Shown piece after piece: positions 16,444 through 26,191 of a DNA stretch of 64,000 nucleotides; positions within the stretch are counted from its first letter, which is position 1; the number at the start of each line of letters is the position of its first letter. Under the pieces are notes generated by a model that was not told where the DNA came from, did no database searches, and saw only the letters and a program-made list of their open reading frames with translations. Position numbers and translations under genes: made by a program. The stretch is from Pseudarthrobacter naphthalenicus (lineage in GTDB: Bacteria > Actinomycetota > Actinomycetes > Actinomycetales > Micrococcaceae). The DNA lies in contig NZ_JARESG010000006.1 in the NCBI RefSeq assembly GCF_029076445.1, positions 124,001-188,000 on the forward strand, read 5' to 3'.

Positions 16444-18057
16444 GTGTCCCAAGATGTCCTTAGCCCCGCCCGGGTCAACGAGATTCACAAACAGGCGGCC
16501 CGGCGTCGGACCTTTGCTGTTATTTCGCACCCCGACGCCGGCAAGTCCACGCTGACCGAGGCCCTGGCGCTGCACGCGAAGGTCATCGGCACTGCCGGCG
16601 CCTCCAGCGGCAAGGCCAACCGCAAGGAAACGGTCTCGGACTGGATGCAGATGGAAAAGGACCGCGGTATTTCCATCAGCTCAGCCGCGCTCCAGTTCTC
16701 CTACCGCGACACCGTCATCAACCTGCTGGACACCCCCGGCCACGCCGACTTCTCCGAAGACACGTACCGAGTCCTGGCCGCCGTCGACTGCGCAGTGATG
16801 CTGGTTGACGCGGCCAAAGGCCTGGAAACCCAGACCATGAAGCTGTTCGAGGTCTGCAAGGCGCGCAACCTACCCATCATCACGGTCATCAACAAGTGGG
16901 ACCGTCCCGGCCTGGATGCGCTGGCCCTGATGGACGAGATCACCGAGCGCACCGGCCTGCAGCCCATGCCGCTGACCTGGGCCGTGGGCATCTCCGGCGA
17001 TTTCCGCGGCGTCTGGGACCTGCGCAATGACCGCTTTGCCCGGTTCCAGCGCAACAACGCCGGCGCCAACATCGCCCTGACCGAGTACTTCACTCCGGAG
17101 GAAGCTGCAGAAAGCCAGGGCAACAACTGGTCCGACGCCGTGGACGAAGCGGGCCTGGTGATCGAATCCAACCTCGAGTTCGACGTCGAGGCCTTCCATG
17201 CGGGCACTGCCACACCCATCCTGTTCAGCTCCGCCGCCCTGAACTTCGGCGTGAAGGAAATCCTGGACGCCCTGGTTGATTTCGCGCCGCCGGCAGCACC
17301 CCGCCCGGATGTTGACGGCAGTCCCCGCGCCGTGGAGTCGCCGTTCTCCGGCTTCGTCTTCAAAGTCCAGGCCGGCATGAACAAAGCACACCGGGACCAT
17401 GTGGCCTTCATCCGCGTCTGTTCCGGCGTATTTGAACGCGGCATGGTGGTCACCCAGACCCGGACCGGAAAGTCCTTCGCCACCAAGTACGCCCAGCAGG
17501 TCTTCGGCCGCGAACGCGAGGTGATCGACGAGGCATACCCCGGCGACGTCGTGGGCCTGGTCAACGCCTCCTCCCTGCGTGTGGGCGACAGCCTCTTCCT
17601 CGAAGAGGCAGTGGAGTACCCCGCCATCCCGCTCTTCGCCCCGGAACACTTCCAGGTTGCCCGGTCCAAGGACCCCAGCAAGTTCAAGCAGTTCCGCCGC
17701 GGCATCGAGCAGCTCGAGCACGAAGGCGTCATCCAGGTGCTCCGCTCCGACGTCCGCGGCGACCAGGCGCCGGTGCTTGCCGCCGTCGGCCCCATGCAGT
17801 TTGAAGTGGTGGAGGACCGCATGGCGCACGACTTCAGCGCACCCATGCGGCTGGAACGCCTGCCCTATTCCATTGCCAGGATTTCGACGGCGGACGCCAT
17901 GCCCACGCTGGCGAACGTACCCGGCGCCGAGGTGCTGTTGAGGTCCGACGGCGAATACCTCGCGTTGTTCAACGACGTCTGGGCCCTGCGCCGGATCGAG
18001 AAGAACCACCCCGATCTGACCCTGGTGCCGATTGGCACCCACAACCCCGCGAAGTAG
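16444..18057 (+). CDS. prfC: peptide chain release factor 3
   Basis: 537-residue translational GTPase RF3, which recycles RF1/RF2 from the ribosome after termination. The G1 P-loop SHPDAGKST (about residue 34), the G2/G3 region with DTPGHADFSEDT, and NKWD (G4) are visible, followed by the domain II/III beta barrels. The GTG start gives VSQDVLSPARVNEI, matching the family N-terminus; the upstream open frame runs through the promoter and is ignored. The next gene begins seven nt after the stop, so the two are probably co-transcribed. Confidence 0.97.
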   Translation: MSQDVLSPARVNEIHKQAARRRTFAVISHPDAGKSTLTEALALHAKVIGTAGASSGKANRKETVSDWMQMEKDRGISISSAALQFSYRDTVINLLDTPGHADFSEDTYRVLAAVDCAVMLVDAAKGLETQTMKLFEVCKARNLPIITVINKWDRPGLDALALMDEITERTGLQPMPLTWAVGISGDFRGVWDLRNDRFARFQRNNAGANIALTEYFTPEEAAESQGNNWSDAVDEAGLVIESNLEFDVEAFHAGTATPILFSSAALNFGVKEILDALVDFAPPAAPRPDVDGSPRAVESPFSGFVFKVQAGMNKAHRDHVAFIRVCSGVFERGMVVTQTRTGKSFATKYAQQVFGREREVIDEAYPGDVVGLVNASSLRVGDSLFLEEAVEYPAIPLFAPEHFQVARSKDPSKFKQFRRGIEQLEHEGVIQVLRSDVRGDQAPVLAAVGPMQFEVVEDRMAHDFSAPMRLERLPYSIARISTADAMPTLANVPGAEVLLRSDGEYLALFNDVWALRRIEKNHPDLTLVPIGTHNPAK

Positions 18058-18063
18058 CGACAC

Positions 18064-19299
18064 ATGAAAGCAGTTCAGAACCAGCCCCGTGCGCTGATCA
18101 CCGGAATTGGCACCATCAACCCGCTCGGCTCAGCCGTGGCCGAGACATGGTCCGGCCTGTTGTCGGGGAAGTCCGGAATCGCGGCGTTGGATGAGGAATG
18201 GGCGGAACAACTGCCCGTACGTATGGCCGGGCAGGTCACCGCCGACCTGTCCGAGCATCTCAGCACACGCGAGCTGAAGCGGATGGACCGGTGCGGACAA
18301 CTGGCACTGGTTGCTGCCCGGGAGGCGTGGAAGCAGGCCGGCGCCCCGGAGGTCGATCCTGAGCGGTTTGCCGTGGTGATCGGCTCTGCCTACGGCGGCC
18401 TCGGCTCCACCCTTGAGCAGGACCGGGCCCTGGCCAGCGGCGGTCCCCGCCGCGTATCTCCGCACACGCTCACCCGGCTGATGGTCAACGGCCCGGCCGC
18501 GTGGGTTTCCATCGACCTTGGTGCCCGCGGCGGTGCCCGCACCCCGGTCAGCGCCTGCGCGTCCGGTGCCGAAGCCATTGTCCAGGCCGCCGAAATGATC
18601 AGGTCCGGAGCGGCCGACGTCGTCATTGCCGGCGGTGTGGACGCCTCGGTGAACGATCTGGTGATCACCGGTTTTTCGCAGATCCGCGCGCTTTCCACGC
18701 GCAACGAGGATCCGCAGCGGGCATCGCGCCCGTTCGACGGCGCCCGCGACGGCTTTGTGCTCGCTGAAGGCGCCGGGATTGTGGTGCTGGAAAGTGAAGC
18801 GCACGCCCGGGCGCGCGGTGCTGCCGTCCTTGGCGCCGTGGCCGGCGGGGCAGTCACCTCCGACGCCAACGACATCGTCGCAGCCGATCCGGCCATGCAG
18901 CAGCGGGTCATGCAGAAGGCGCTGGCTTCGGCCGGCATGACGGCCGCCGAGATCGGCTTCGTCCACGCCCATGCCACGTCCACCCCGGTGGGGGACCGGC
19001 TTGAGGCGCAGGCCATTAACGCCATCTTCGGCGCGGACGTCCCGGTGACGTCGACCAAGGGCCACACCGGCCACCTGCTGGGCGGCGCGGGTGCACTGGC
19101 CGCCGTGGTGGTGGTCCAGGCATTGCAGACCGGGCAGCTGCCGGGAACGGTTAACATCGAGGCGCTGGATCCTGAAGTGAACCTGAACGTCGTCACCGAG
19201 AAGGCCCACGCCCTGGCGCCGAGCACCGCACCGGCCGGCCTGGTCAACGCCTTCGGCTTCGGCGGCCACAGCGTTGCGCTGGTGATTACGGGGGCCTGA
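18064..19299 (+). CDS. beta-ketoacyl-ACP synthase (FabF/KAS II type)
   Basis: 411-residue condensing enzyme that extends acyl-ACP with malonyl-ACP. The Cys-His-His triad is visible: VSACASGAEAI (Cys about 164), HAHATSTPVGD and TKGHTGHLLGGAGA. GFGFGGHS is the C-terminal Phe gate. It lies seven nt downstream of prfC, an unusual partner; no acyl carrier protein, malonyl transferase or reductase is nearby, so it is probably a stand-alone KAS II paralogue rather than part of a fatty-acid or polyketide cluster. The exact substrate preference is unknown. Confidence 0.92.
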   Translation: MKAVQNQPRALITGIGTINPLGSAVAETWSGLLSGKSGIAALDEEWAEQLPVRMAGQVTADLSEHLSTRELKRMDRCGQLALVAAREAWKQAGAPEVDPERFAVVIGSAYGGLGSTLEQDRALASGGPRRVSPHTLTRLMVNGPAAWVSIDLGARGGARTPVSACASGAEAIVQAAEMIRSGAADVVIAGGVDASVNDLVITGFSQIRALSTRNEDPQRASRPFDGARDGFVLAEGAGIVVLESEAHARARGAAVLGAVAGGAVTSDANDIVAADPAMQQRVMQKALASAGMTAAEIGFVHAHATSTPVGDRLEAQAINAIFGADVPVTSTKGHTGHLLGGAGALAAVVVVQALQTGQLPGTVNIEALDPEVNLNVVTEKAHALAPSTAPAGLVNAFGFGGHSVALVITGA

Positions 19300-19400
19300 T
19301 CCTGACTACGCGGAGCTGAGGCCCGCCCCATCAACCACGCGGTGGCTTTAGGGCCGGCTGGCTGCTGCGTGCGGGCAACGCTGCTTTCCGGGCATGTGAG

Positions 19401-20954
19401 TCAGGCGAGGGCGTGAAGGGCATGCTCCAGGCCGTCTTCTCCGAGGGAACGTCCGGTGTGGACCAGGTCCGGGCAGCCGCCCGGCGGTCGTTCCTGTTGT
19501 CTTGCCGGGGCGGGCCAGTGGGGTGGTTCCCAGTCCTGGTGTTCGCTTGTGTAGCGCCTGCCGGAGGGGGAGATCCAGCCCGGTGGTTCGTTCTTGGTGG
19601 CTGGTGTGGGCCGCCAGGCGCTGGTGTGTCTTAGGCGGTGGTGTTTGGGGCATGGCTGTCCCAAATTCGCAATGCCGGTGGTGCCGCCCTTGGCCCAGGC
19701 GAGGAGGTGGTCGGCTTCGTTGTCCAGTGAGTTGTTGCTGCAGCCCGGGAAGGGACATTTGCCGTCCCGTAGCCGCAACCATTGCCGCATGGCCTTGGTC
19801 AGCCGGTAACTGGTCCGCCCGATCTCCAGCGGGGCCCCGTCCCGCGGGTCGACCAGGACCCGGTGGAACGAGTCGGCCCCGTCCGCCACCAGGTCCCGGG
19901 CCATCGACGCCGGGATCGGCCCGTAACCATCCAGCATCGCGGGTTCCTCGGTGGCGCCGAGCAGCGAGAAAACCGGCACCGTCACCAGCACCTGGGCCCG
20001 CGGCGGCGGAACCTGCCCGGGATCGTATCCTGCGGGGTTCATGTCCTCATCGCCCTCGACGCTGAGTCCGTCGCATCCGCTGAGCCCGTCGGCTGCGCTG
20101 AGTCTGTCGGGTCCGCTGGTTCGGTTGGTACCGCCCTGGTTGCCGCGCGCGAGGAGGGCGGTGGCGAATGCGTCGGCGCGGAGTTGGGTGAGAGTGCGGG
20201 ACTCGTGCGGGCCCTGCAAACCGCGGGCGATGGCAGTGGTCCGGTTCCAGATCGCCACCGCCTGGTCCCCGGGGAGGTAGGCGGAGAGCCAAGCCATGCC
20301 GTCCTGGTCCGGCACGTATTCGACCCGCCGGTCCAGGACACCTGTGGCGTGGCGTTTTTCGATACTCTCGCTGTGATGGCGTTCGCGCCACGTACGGGCC
20401 CTGTGCCGGAACCGGGACGCCGGCATCTCCCCGGCGGGACACCCGCCGGCCGCGCCCGGGGCGTCCGGGTCCAGGAAATGGGCCTCCAGGGCGGCGGCAC
20501 CGGCCCGGTCGAGGGTGGCGGCTTCGTCGGCCATGACCCGGGCGTGCTGCCAGGAGATGGTGCCGGACTGCAGGGCGGCCAGGGTCAGGGGCAATGTGTT
20601 GGTCAGGGCGTGGGAGACCGCCAGGAACGAACTTGCCGCCCGGTCACCAATGGTCAGGGCGCAGCCAACCTCGGCGGTGACCGCCATCTCCTGCGCCTGG
20701 AGCGGCTCGTCGGGCGGCACGGCAGCATGGACCGTGTCCGCGTAGGTCACGGCTGTTAGTGCTTTCAAACCAGCCATCTGCGCATCCGCTGCCGCGGCGC
20801 CGGTCAGAATATCCAGGCAATCCTCGGACAATCCCCGCACCGGATCGCTCTCCGGAGAGAGTGCATCGGAACCGTGTTCGTTCACCACGCCGGTGAGCAC
20901 AGAAACGGCCGCGGTGATGTCCGCAAACGCCTGTGCTACTGCCGGGTTAATCAT
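19401..20954 (-). CDS. DUF222 / HNH endonuclease-domain protein (copy 1)
   Basis: 517 residues: an N-terminal helical DUF222 region (about 1-330) and a C-terminal HNH domain with CPFPGCSNNSLDNEADHLLAW and CPKHHRLRH. The two CxxC-like pairs bind Zn and the His/Asn residues form the beta-beta-alpha metal nuclease centre. These proteins occur in many copies in actinobacterial genomes (13E12 family in mycobacteria); their role is not established and nuclease activity is inferred. Start is placed at MINPAVAQAF; an earlier start at 20987 is possible. An Asn/Ser/Gly-rich insert lies around residues 290-320. Confidence 0.88.
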   Translation of the reverse strand: MINPAVAQAFADITAAVSVLTGVVNEHGSDALSPESDPVRGLSEDCLDILTGAAAADAQMAGLKALTAVTYADTVHAAVPPDEPLQAQEMAVTAEVGCALTIGDRAASSFLAVSHALTNTLPLTLAALQSGTISWQHARVMADEAATLDRAGAAALEAHFLDPDAPGAAGGCPAGEMPASRFRHRARTWRERHHSESIEKRHATGVLDRRVEYVPDQDGMAWLSAYLPGDQAVAIWNRTTAIARGLQGPHESRTLTQLRADAFATALLARGNQGGTNRTSGPDRLSAADGLSGCDGLSVEGDEDMNPAGYDPGQVPPPRAQVLVTVPVFSLLGATEEPAMLDGYGPIPASMARDLVADGADSFHRVLVDPRDGAPLEIGRTSYRLTKAMRQWLRLRDGKCPFPGCSNNSLDNEADHLLAWAKGGTTGIANLGQPCPKHHRLRHTSAWRPTPATKNEPPGWISPSGRRYTSEHQDWEPPHWPAPARQQERPPGGCPDLVHTGRSLGEDGLEHALHALA

Positions 20955-21238
20955 GTATCCATCATGCCAAGGGGGTCTGACAATCAAGCGGGAGGCTCAG
21001 TCCGTGAGCGGGACCGCGCGGCCTGAGTTCTGGCTCGAGGCGGCACTTATCGGCTGGTTGGCACACCGACTGGTTGCCGTGTCGGCATAGCAGTGCACGT
21101 GTATTCCGAGCCGTCGGAGATGCCGATGCCGTAGGGGCGGACGGGATCCGCCGAGGTCGCCGGGCCGGCCCACCGGAACGAAGCCGGCCCGCTGGGTTCA
21201 CCGGACCGCCGGGACCGTCAGGCCGGCGTCCCGGGCAG

Positions 21239-22612
21239 CTAGCCGATCAGCAGGCTCAGCGCCTCCGTAAGATGCTCCACCTCGCGGACCGTAAATCCTG
21301 CGGGAACGGGCCCGGGACCGTTGTGGCTGGCCGGAACCACGGCGTGGGTGAAACCCAGACGGTGGGCTTCCTGGATGCGCTGGTTGATGCCGGGCACCGG
21401 GCGGACCTCGCCGGCCAGGCCCACTTCACCAAAAGCGATCAGCCGGATGGGCAGTGGCTTCCGCGCCTTGGCGGACGCCACCGCCAGCGCAACGGCAAGG
21501 TCCGTGGCAGGTTCGCTGAGTTTCACCCCGCCCACCGTGGCCACGTAGGAATCGTCCTTGTGCAACAGCAAGCCGGCGCGCTGCTGCAGGACGGCGAGGA
21601 GCATGGAAACCCGCGAGCTGTCCAAACCGCTGGTGGCGCGGCGGGGCTGGGAGTTGGGGCTCTCGGCCAGCAGCGACTGCACTTCGGCCAGCAGCGGCCG
21701 CCGTCCCTCCATGGTCACCGTGATGCATGTGCCGGAAACGGGCTCCTTGGTCCGGCTGACGAACAGTCCGCTGGGGTCCGTGAGGCCCTCGATGCCCTTC
21801 TCGTTGAGGTCAAAACAGCCAACATCGTCCGTGGGCCCGTAGCGGTTCTTTACCGCGCGCAGCATGCGCAGCCGGGAATGGCGTTCGCCCTCGAACTGGC
21901 ACACCACATCCACCAGGTGCTCGAGCAGCCGCGGCCCGGCGATGGATCCGTCCTTGGTCACATGGCCTACCAGCAGGGTGGTCATGTTGCGCCTCTTGGC
22001 CGCCGCGATGATGGAGGCCGCCACCTCACGCACCTGCGACACCCCGCCTGCGCTGCCGTCCACGTCCGCGCTGCTCAGGGTCTGGACCGAGTCCACAATC
22101 AGCAGCCGCGGCTCAATCTTTTCGACCTGCCCCAGTGCCTGGCCGAGGTCCGTTTCCGCTGATAGGTACAGGGAATCCGCGACGGCGTCGATCCGCTCCG
22201 CGCGCAGCTTCACCTGGGCGGCGGACTCCTCCCCGGTCACGTAGAGCACGTCCTGGGCAGTCCGGGCGAATTTCGCGGCGACGTCCAGGAGCAGCGTGGA
22301 CTTGCCCACGCCGGGCTCGCCGGCCAGCAGAATCACGGCGCCGGGGACCAGGCCGCCGCCCAGGACACGGTCCAGTTCATCCACGCCGGTGGGCAGGAAC
22401 GCCGCGGTGGTGGCGTCCACCTCGGCAATCCGCCGCGCCGGTTCCAGAACTGTTGTGGCCGCCGTCGTACGCGCCACGGCCGCGCCGGTTTCCTCAACGC
22501 TGCCCCACGCCTGGCACTCACCGCAGCGCCCCACCCACTTGACCGTGGTCCAGCCGCATTCTGCGCACTTGTATGCAGGCGCTTTGGAAGCGCGGGAAGT
22601 CTTTGTTGCCAT
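21239..22612 (-). CDS. radA: DNA repair protein RadA
   Basis: 457 residues. RadA is a RecA-related helicase that promotes branch migration in recombination. The N-terminal zinc finger (YKCAECGWTTVKWVGRCGEC), Walker A GEPGVGKST (near residue 95), the RadA-specific KNRYG motif (KNRFG in most) and the Lon-like C-terminal domain (PATDLAVALAVASA) are all visible in order. Start MATKTSRAS is supported by TAGGGT seven nt upstream (22620-22625), a leaderless arrangement. It is followed within 250 bp by the DUF222-HNH gene on the same strand. Confidence 0.97.
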   Translation of the reverse strand: MATKTSRASKAPAYKCAECGWTTVKWVGRCGECQAWGSVEETGAAVARTTAATTVLEPARRIAEVDATTAAFLPTGVDELDRVLGGGLVPGAVILLAGEPGVGKSTLLLDVAAKFARTAQDVLYVTGEESAAQVKLRAERIDAVADSLYLSAETDLGQALGQVEKIEPRLLIVDSVQTLSSADVDGSAGGVSQVREVAASIIAAAKRRNMTTLLVGHVTKDGSIAGPRLLEHLVDVVCQFEGERHSRLRMLRAVKNRYGPTDDVGCFDLNEKGIEGLTDPSGLFVSRTKEPVSGTCITVTMEGRRPLLAEVQSLLAESPNSQPRRATSGLDSSRVSMLLAVLQQRAGLLLHKDDSYVATVGGVKLSEPATDLAVALAVASAKARKPLPIRLIAFGEVGLAGEVRPVPGINQRIQEAHRLGFTHAVVPASHNGPGPVPAGFTVREVEHLTEALSLLIG

Positions 22613-22670
22613 GGGTTCCACCCTATCGGCGGGCACCGACAATCCTCCCCCACCAGCCCGTCGGGCCGCG

Positions 22671-23798
22671 CTACAGGCCCGGCAGTATGTCCCGGGCCTC
22701 GCGCGCGTCCATTCCGGTGGCTTCCAGGAGGTCCACCATCAGGGGCCGGAACAGCATCACCACGGTCTCACCCTCCAGCCGCTGGACCTCAAGCAGCTTG
22801 GGATGCAGCCGCAGGGCTACCTCACTGAGTTCGTGGCGGGCGGTGCGCAGGTGGGCGCGGCGGACGCCGTCGTGCGTCTCGGCAAGGCCAAGCGAAAGCT
22901 CATCGATGGCAGCCGCGGTTTCCTCGAGGACGTCGGAAATGTTCTCCGTGGCCTCGTCGGACAGCGCCGCATGGTTGATGGCACTGGTCAACCGCCGCGC
23001 GAACACCCGGCTGTTACGGAGCGCCAGGTCAATGAAGTCCAGGGAGCTGTCCAGCCGGTCCAACTCGTCCCGGTGCCGTCGGTAGGCCGGCGCGAGGGTG
23101 GCCACCTCGTTCGAGGCGCGCAGCGACTGCCGCATACGATCCACCAAGGGCTGGCAGTTGCGGCCCCGGATCAGCGCGTGCCAGGCCTGGGTGGAATCGC
23201 TTTCCCGCAGTGCGGAGGCGCACTCGCGGAGCACCTCGGCGAGCTCGTGCAGGATCTTCCGGACATCCTCGCGGGGCTCGCGGCGGGGATCCTTCGGGAT
23301 CAGCACGGTCACCAGCAGGGCGCACAGGCCGCCCACCACGGCGTCCAGGCTCCGGGTGAAAGGGCCCCCCGCGGGCGCCGGCAGCAGCACCACCAGCAAG
23401 GACTGCAGCCCCAGTTGGGTGGTGAAGATGGTGCCGCTGTCCAGGAAGCGGGCCAACAGGATAGAGAAAAGAAGGACGACGGCGGCCTGCCAGATTCCGC
23501 TGCCCAGCCAGTGCAGGAGCAGATCACCCACCGCAATGCCGATGGTGCAGCCCAGGCCCACCTCCATGACGCGGCGCAGGCGGGGATCCCTCGAGAAGCC
23601 CAAGGCGATCAGTGACGAGGTGGCGGCGAAAAGGGGGCCGGAATGCCCCAGCACGTACTCGGCGAAGGCGTAGGCACCCACCGCGCACGCCGTCATCTGG
23701 ACTGCGGGGAGCAGTGAATTCCGGCTCCGGATCAGGCCCGTGCGGATGCGACCGCGCAGGAATCGCCTGCTTGCTAAGAGTCCTCCTGCTGCGGCCAT
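22671..23798 (-). CDS. FUSC-family (aromatic acid exporter-like) membrane protein
   Basis: 375 residues. The N-terminal half (about 25-165) holds five to six hydrophobic segments (for example LFAATSSLIALGF and LVVLLPAPAGG), matching the FUSC/ArAE membrane module. The C-terminal half is a soluble alpha-helical region rich in Arg, Glu and Leu, probably coiled coil. Relatives are proposed efflux pumps for aromatic acids or fusaric acid, but the substrate here is unknown. The ATG is seven nt downstream of TAGACT (23806-23811), a leaderless arrangement. It is divergent from pstS. Confidence 0.85.
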   Translation of the reverse strand: MAAAGGLLASRRFLRGRIRTGLIRSRNSLLPAVQMTACAVGAYAFAEYVLGHSGPLFAATSSLIALGFSRDPRLRRVMEVGLGCTIGIAVGDLLLHWLGSGIWQAAVVLLFSILLARFLDSGTIFTTQLGLQSLLVVLLPAPAGGPFTRSLDAVVGGLCALLVTVLIPKDPRREPREDVRKILHELAEVLRECASALRESDSTQAWHALIRGRNCQPLVDRMRQSLRASNEVATLAPAYRRHRDELDRLDSSLDFIDLALRNSRVFARRLTSAINHAALSDEATENISDVLEETAAAIDELSLGLAETHDGVRRAHLRTARHELSEVALRLHPKLLEVQRLEGETVVMLFRPLMVDLLEATGMDAREARDILPGL

Positions 23799-23881
23799 GC
23801 CTTTCAGTCTATTTGCCGGCCGCCCCCTACGGCCGCAAGTGTGACCTGCGCAATGCCGACGCTGCAGTTGTAAGGGAAAAT

Positions 23882-23912
23882 GTTACTGCCGTTAATGTTC
23901 TGTTCACTTTCG
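23882..23912 (+). promoter_or_regulatory. possible Pho box upstream of pstS
   Basis: Three GTT-led units: GTTACTGCC (23882-23890), GTTAATGTTCT (23891-23901) and GTTCACTTTCG (23902-23912). The last two have the 11-nt phase of actinobacterial PhoP direct repeats (consensus near GTTCACC). It lies about 120 nt before pstS in a relatively A/T-rich stretch, so phosphate-starvation control is likely. Confidence 0.5.
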
Positions 23913-24033
23913 GCAGCCAATCCCTTTACCTGACGCCCCTAAATTCGATGAAGGTACAAAACGTACGCATCGCGCTGCAGGGCGTCTCCGGCCCTGTCCG
24001 CTATTGAATATCCCTGGAAGGGGTACACATCTA

Positions 24034-25155
24034 GTGAAGGCACTCCGTTTCGGCCGCCACGCGGCTATTGCTGTAATCGCTGCCGGCGCTCTCGCGCTCA
24101 CCGCCTGCGGTTCAGACAACGCCACCGGCAACACTCCTGCTGGCAGCCAGTCCGCCAGCGGACCCAAGGTCACCGGCACGCTGACCGGCATCGGCGCTTC
24201 TTCGACCGGTGCAGCCATGGACGCCTGGAAGGCCGGCTTCGCCGCCGCCAACTCCGGCGCCACCGTGCAGTACTCCCCGGACGGCTCCGGTGCAGGCCGC
24301 AAGGCCATCATTGACGGTTCGGCCCAGTTCGCCGGCTCCGACGCTTACCTCAAGGATGAAGAGCTGGCCAGCTCCAAGGCCAAGTGCGGCCCCGAAGGCG
24401 CCATCAACATCCCGGTCTACATCTCCCCGATCGCCGTCGCCTTCAACCTCCCGGGCGTCACCGATCTGAAGCTTGACGCCAAGACCGTGGCCAAGATCTT
24501 CCGCGGCCAGGTTGCCACCTGGAACGATCCGGCCATCGCCGCGCTGAACCCGGGCGTCACCCTCCCGGACACCAAGGTCACCCCGGTCAACCGCTCTGAC
24601 GATTCCGGTACCACCACCAACTTCACCGAGTACCTGGCCGCCGCTGCTGCCGACGTCTGGACCGACAAGGCTTCGGGCGTATGGCCCGCATCCCTGCAGG
24701 GCGAGAACGCCAAGGGCACCTCCGGTGTTGTCAAGACGGTCACCGACACCCCGGGCGCCGTGACCTACGCTGATGACTCCGCCGTTGGCGGCAAGCTCGG
24801 CACTGCTTCGATCAAGGTTGGCGAAGAATTCGTCAAGATCTCCGCCGACGCCGCCGCCAAGGCTGTCGAAGCGGGCAAGCCGGTCGAAGGCCGCTCCGCC
24901 AACGATGTCGCCATCAAGCTTGACCGCACCACCACGGCAAAGGGCGCCTACCCGGTTGTCCTGGTTTCCTACCACATTGTCTGCTCCACCTACGACAAGC
25001 AGGAAACCGTTGACCTGGTCAAGGCCTTCGAAAGCTACGTAGTTTCGGACGCCGGCCAGAAGGCCGCTGCCGACTCCGCGAAGTCCGCACCGCTCTCCGC
25101 GGCTCTCGCCCAGAAGGCCACCAAGGCCATCGAATCCGTCAAGGTCAAGTCCTAG
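24034..25155 (+). CDS. pstS: phosphate ABC transporter substrate-binding lipoprotein PstS
   Basis: 373-residue periplasm-side phosphate-binding protein. The signal peptide ends in the lipobox LALTACG, so it is anchored by a lipid-modified Cys. Phosphate-binding loops typical of PstS are seen in TGIGASSTGAAM, SPDGSGAGRKA and NRSDDSGTTTNF. GTG at 24034 is chosen because GGAAGGGG lies upstream and the signal peptide then starts normally with VKALRFGRH. It heads pstSCAB; a strong hairpin after pstS probably reduces read-through so that PstS is made in excess over the membrane parts. Confidence 0.97.
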   Translation: MKALRFGRHAAIAVIAAGALALTACGSDNATGNTPAGSQSASGPKVTGTLTGIGASSTGAAMDAWKAGFAAANSGATVQYSPDGSGAGRKAIIDGSAQFAGSDAYLKDEELASSKAKCGPEGAINIPVYISPIAVAFNLPGVTDLKLDAKTVAKIFRGQVATWNDPAIAALNPGVTLPDTKVTPVNRSDDSGTTTNFTEYLAAAAADVWTDKASGVWPASLQGENAKGTSGVVKTVTDTPGAVTYADDSAVGGKLGTASIKVGEEFVKISADAAAKAVEAGKPVEGRSANDVAIKLDRTTTAKGAYPVVLVSYHIVCSTYDKQETVDLVKAFESYVVSDAGQKAAADSAKSAPLSAALAQKATKAIESVKVKS

Positions 25156-25174
25156 TACCTGTCCCTGCAACCAC

Positions 25175-25207
25175 GTTCCCCGCCACGCCGAAAGGCGGGC
25201 GGGGAAC
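25175..25207 (+). terminator. attenuating hairpin between pstS and pstC
   Basis: GTTCCCCGC ... GCGGGGAAC stem with inner CGCC-GAAA-GGCG tetraloop, starting 20 nt after the pstS stop. Such intra-operon hairpins commonly raise the ratio of binding protein to permease. Confidence 0.8.
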
Positions 25208-25258
25208 TTGGCTTTGTAAGCTAGATGTTGGCACCACCCACAAACCGAAGGGTCTGGA

Positions 25259-26191
25259 ATGACCGCCACCCCCCTGAGCAGTTCCCAGGGCGCAGGCCGC
25301 GCCGGGGATAAGATCTTTTCCGGCGCCGCCCTCGCAGCCGGCTGCCTCATCCTCGCCGTCCTGTTCGGTGTGGCCTTGTTCCTTGTTGTGCAGGCCATCC
25401 CGGCATTGACCGCCCCGGCCGCTGAAATTCAAGGCGGAGCGGGCTTCTTCGCCTACATCTGGCCGATTGTGATTGGCACGCTCATCGCGGCGGTCATCGC
25501 GCTGGTCATCGCAACGCCCGTTGCGATCGGCGTGGCCCTCTTTATCTCCCACTTCGCGCCCCGCGGACTCGCCACCGGCCTGGGTTACGTCGTTGACCTC
25601 CTGGCGGCCATTCCTTCCGTGATCTACGGTGCGTGGGGCGCAGCCTTCCTCGCCAAGGAAATCTCCCCGGCCTACAACTGGCTTGCCGAGAACATGGGCT
25701 GGCTGCCCATCTTCGAAGGCCCCGCCTCGGCCACCGGCAAGACCATCCTCACCGCGGGCATTGTGCTCTCCGTGATGGTGCTGCCCATCATCACGTCTCT
25801 GACCCGTGAAATCTTCCTGCAGACCCCCAAGCTGCACGAGGAAGCCGCCCTTGCACTGGGCGCCACGCGGTGGGAGATGATCAAGATGGCGGTCCTGCCT
25901 TTCGCCCGTCCGGGCATCATCAGCGCCGTCATGCTTGGCCTCGGCCGGGCACTCGGCGAGACCATGGCCGTGGCTCTGGTCCTCTCCTCGGGCGCACTCA
26001 CTGCCAGCCTCATCACGTCCGGAAACCAGACCATTGCTGCCGAAATCGCGCTGAACTTCCCTGAAGCGAGCGGCCTGAAGGTAAGCACCCTGATCGCGGC
26101 GGGCCTGGTCCTGTTCCTCATCACCCTCGCCGTGAACATGATCGCCCGCTGGATCATCAGCCGGCACAAAGAATTCTCGGGAGCCAACTAA
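25259..26191 (+). CDS. pstC: phosphate ABC transporter permease PstC
   Basis: 310-residue inner-membrane permease with about six transmembrane helices (first at about 24-48). The cytoplasmic EAA loop that contacts the ATPase reads EEAALALGATRWEMIKMAVLP (about residues 197-217). It forms the phosphate channel with PstA. ATG at 25259 follows a 100-nt gap containing the hairpin after pstS. The stop is immediately followed by the pstA ATG, with no spacing, indicating coupled translation. Confidence 0.97.
   Translation: MTATPLSSSQGAGRAGDKIFSGAALAAGCLILAVLFGVALFLVVQAIPALTAPAAEIQGGAGFFAYIWPIVIGTLIAAVIALVIATPVAIGVALFISHFAPRGLATGLGYVVDLLAAIPSVIYGAWGAAFLAKEISPAYNWLAENMGWLPIFEGPASATGKTILTAGIVLSVMVLPIITSLTREIFLQTPKLHEEAALALGATRWEMIKMAVLPFARPGIISAVMLGLGRALGETMAVALVLSSGALTASLITSGNQTIAAEIALNFPEASGLKVSTLIAAGLVLFLITLAVNMIARWIISRHKEFSGAN

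Noticed and set aside
18064..19299. Start of a polyketide or fatty-acid gene cluster
   Set aside because: Only a lone ketoacyl synthase behind prfC; no ACP, acyltransferase, ketoreductase or thioesterase nearby.
19401..20954. Insertion sequence or homing endonuclease element
   Set aside because: HNH domain present, but no terminal repeats, target duplication or interrupted host gene seen.
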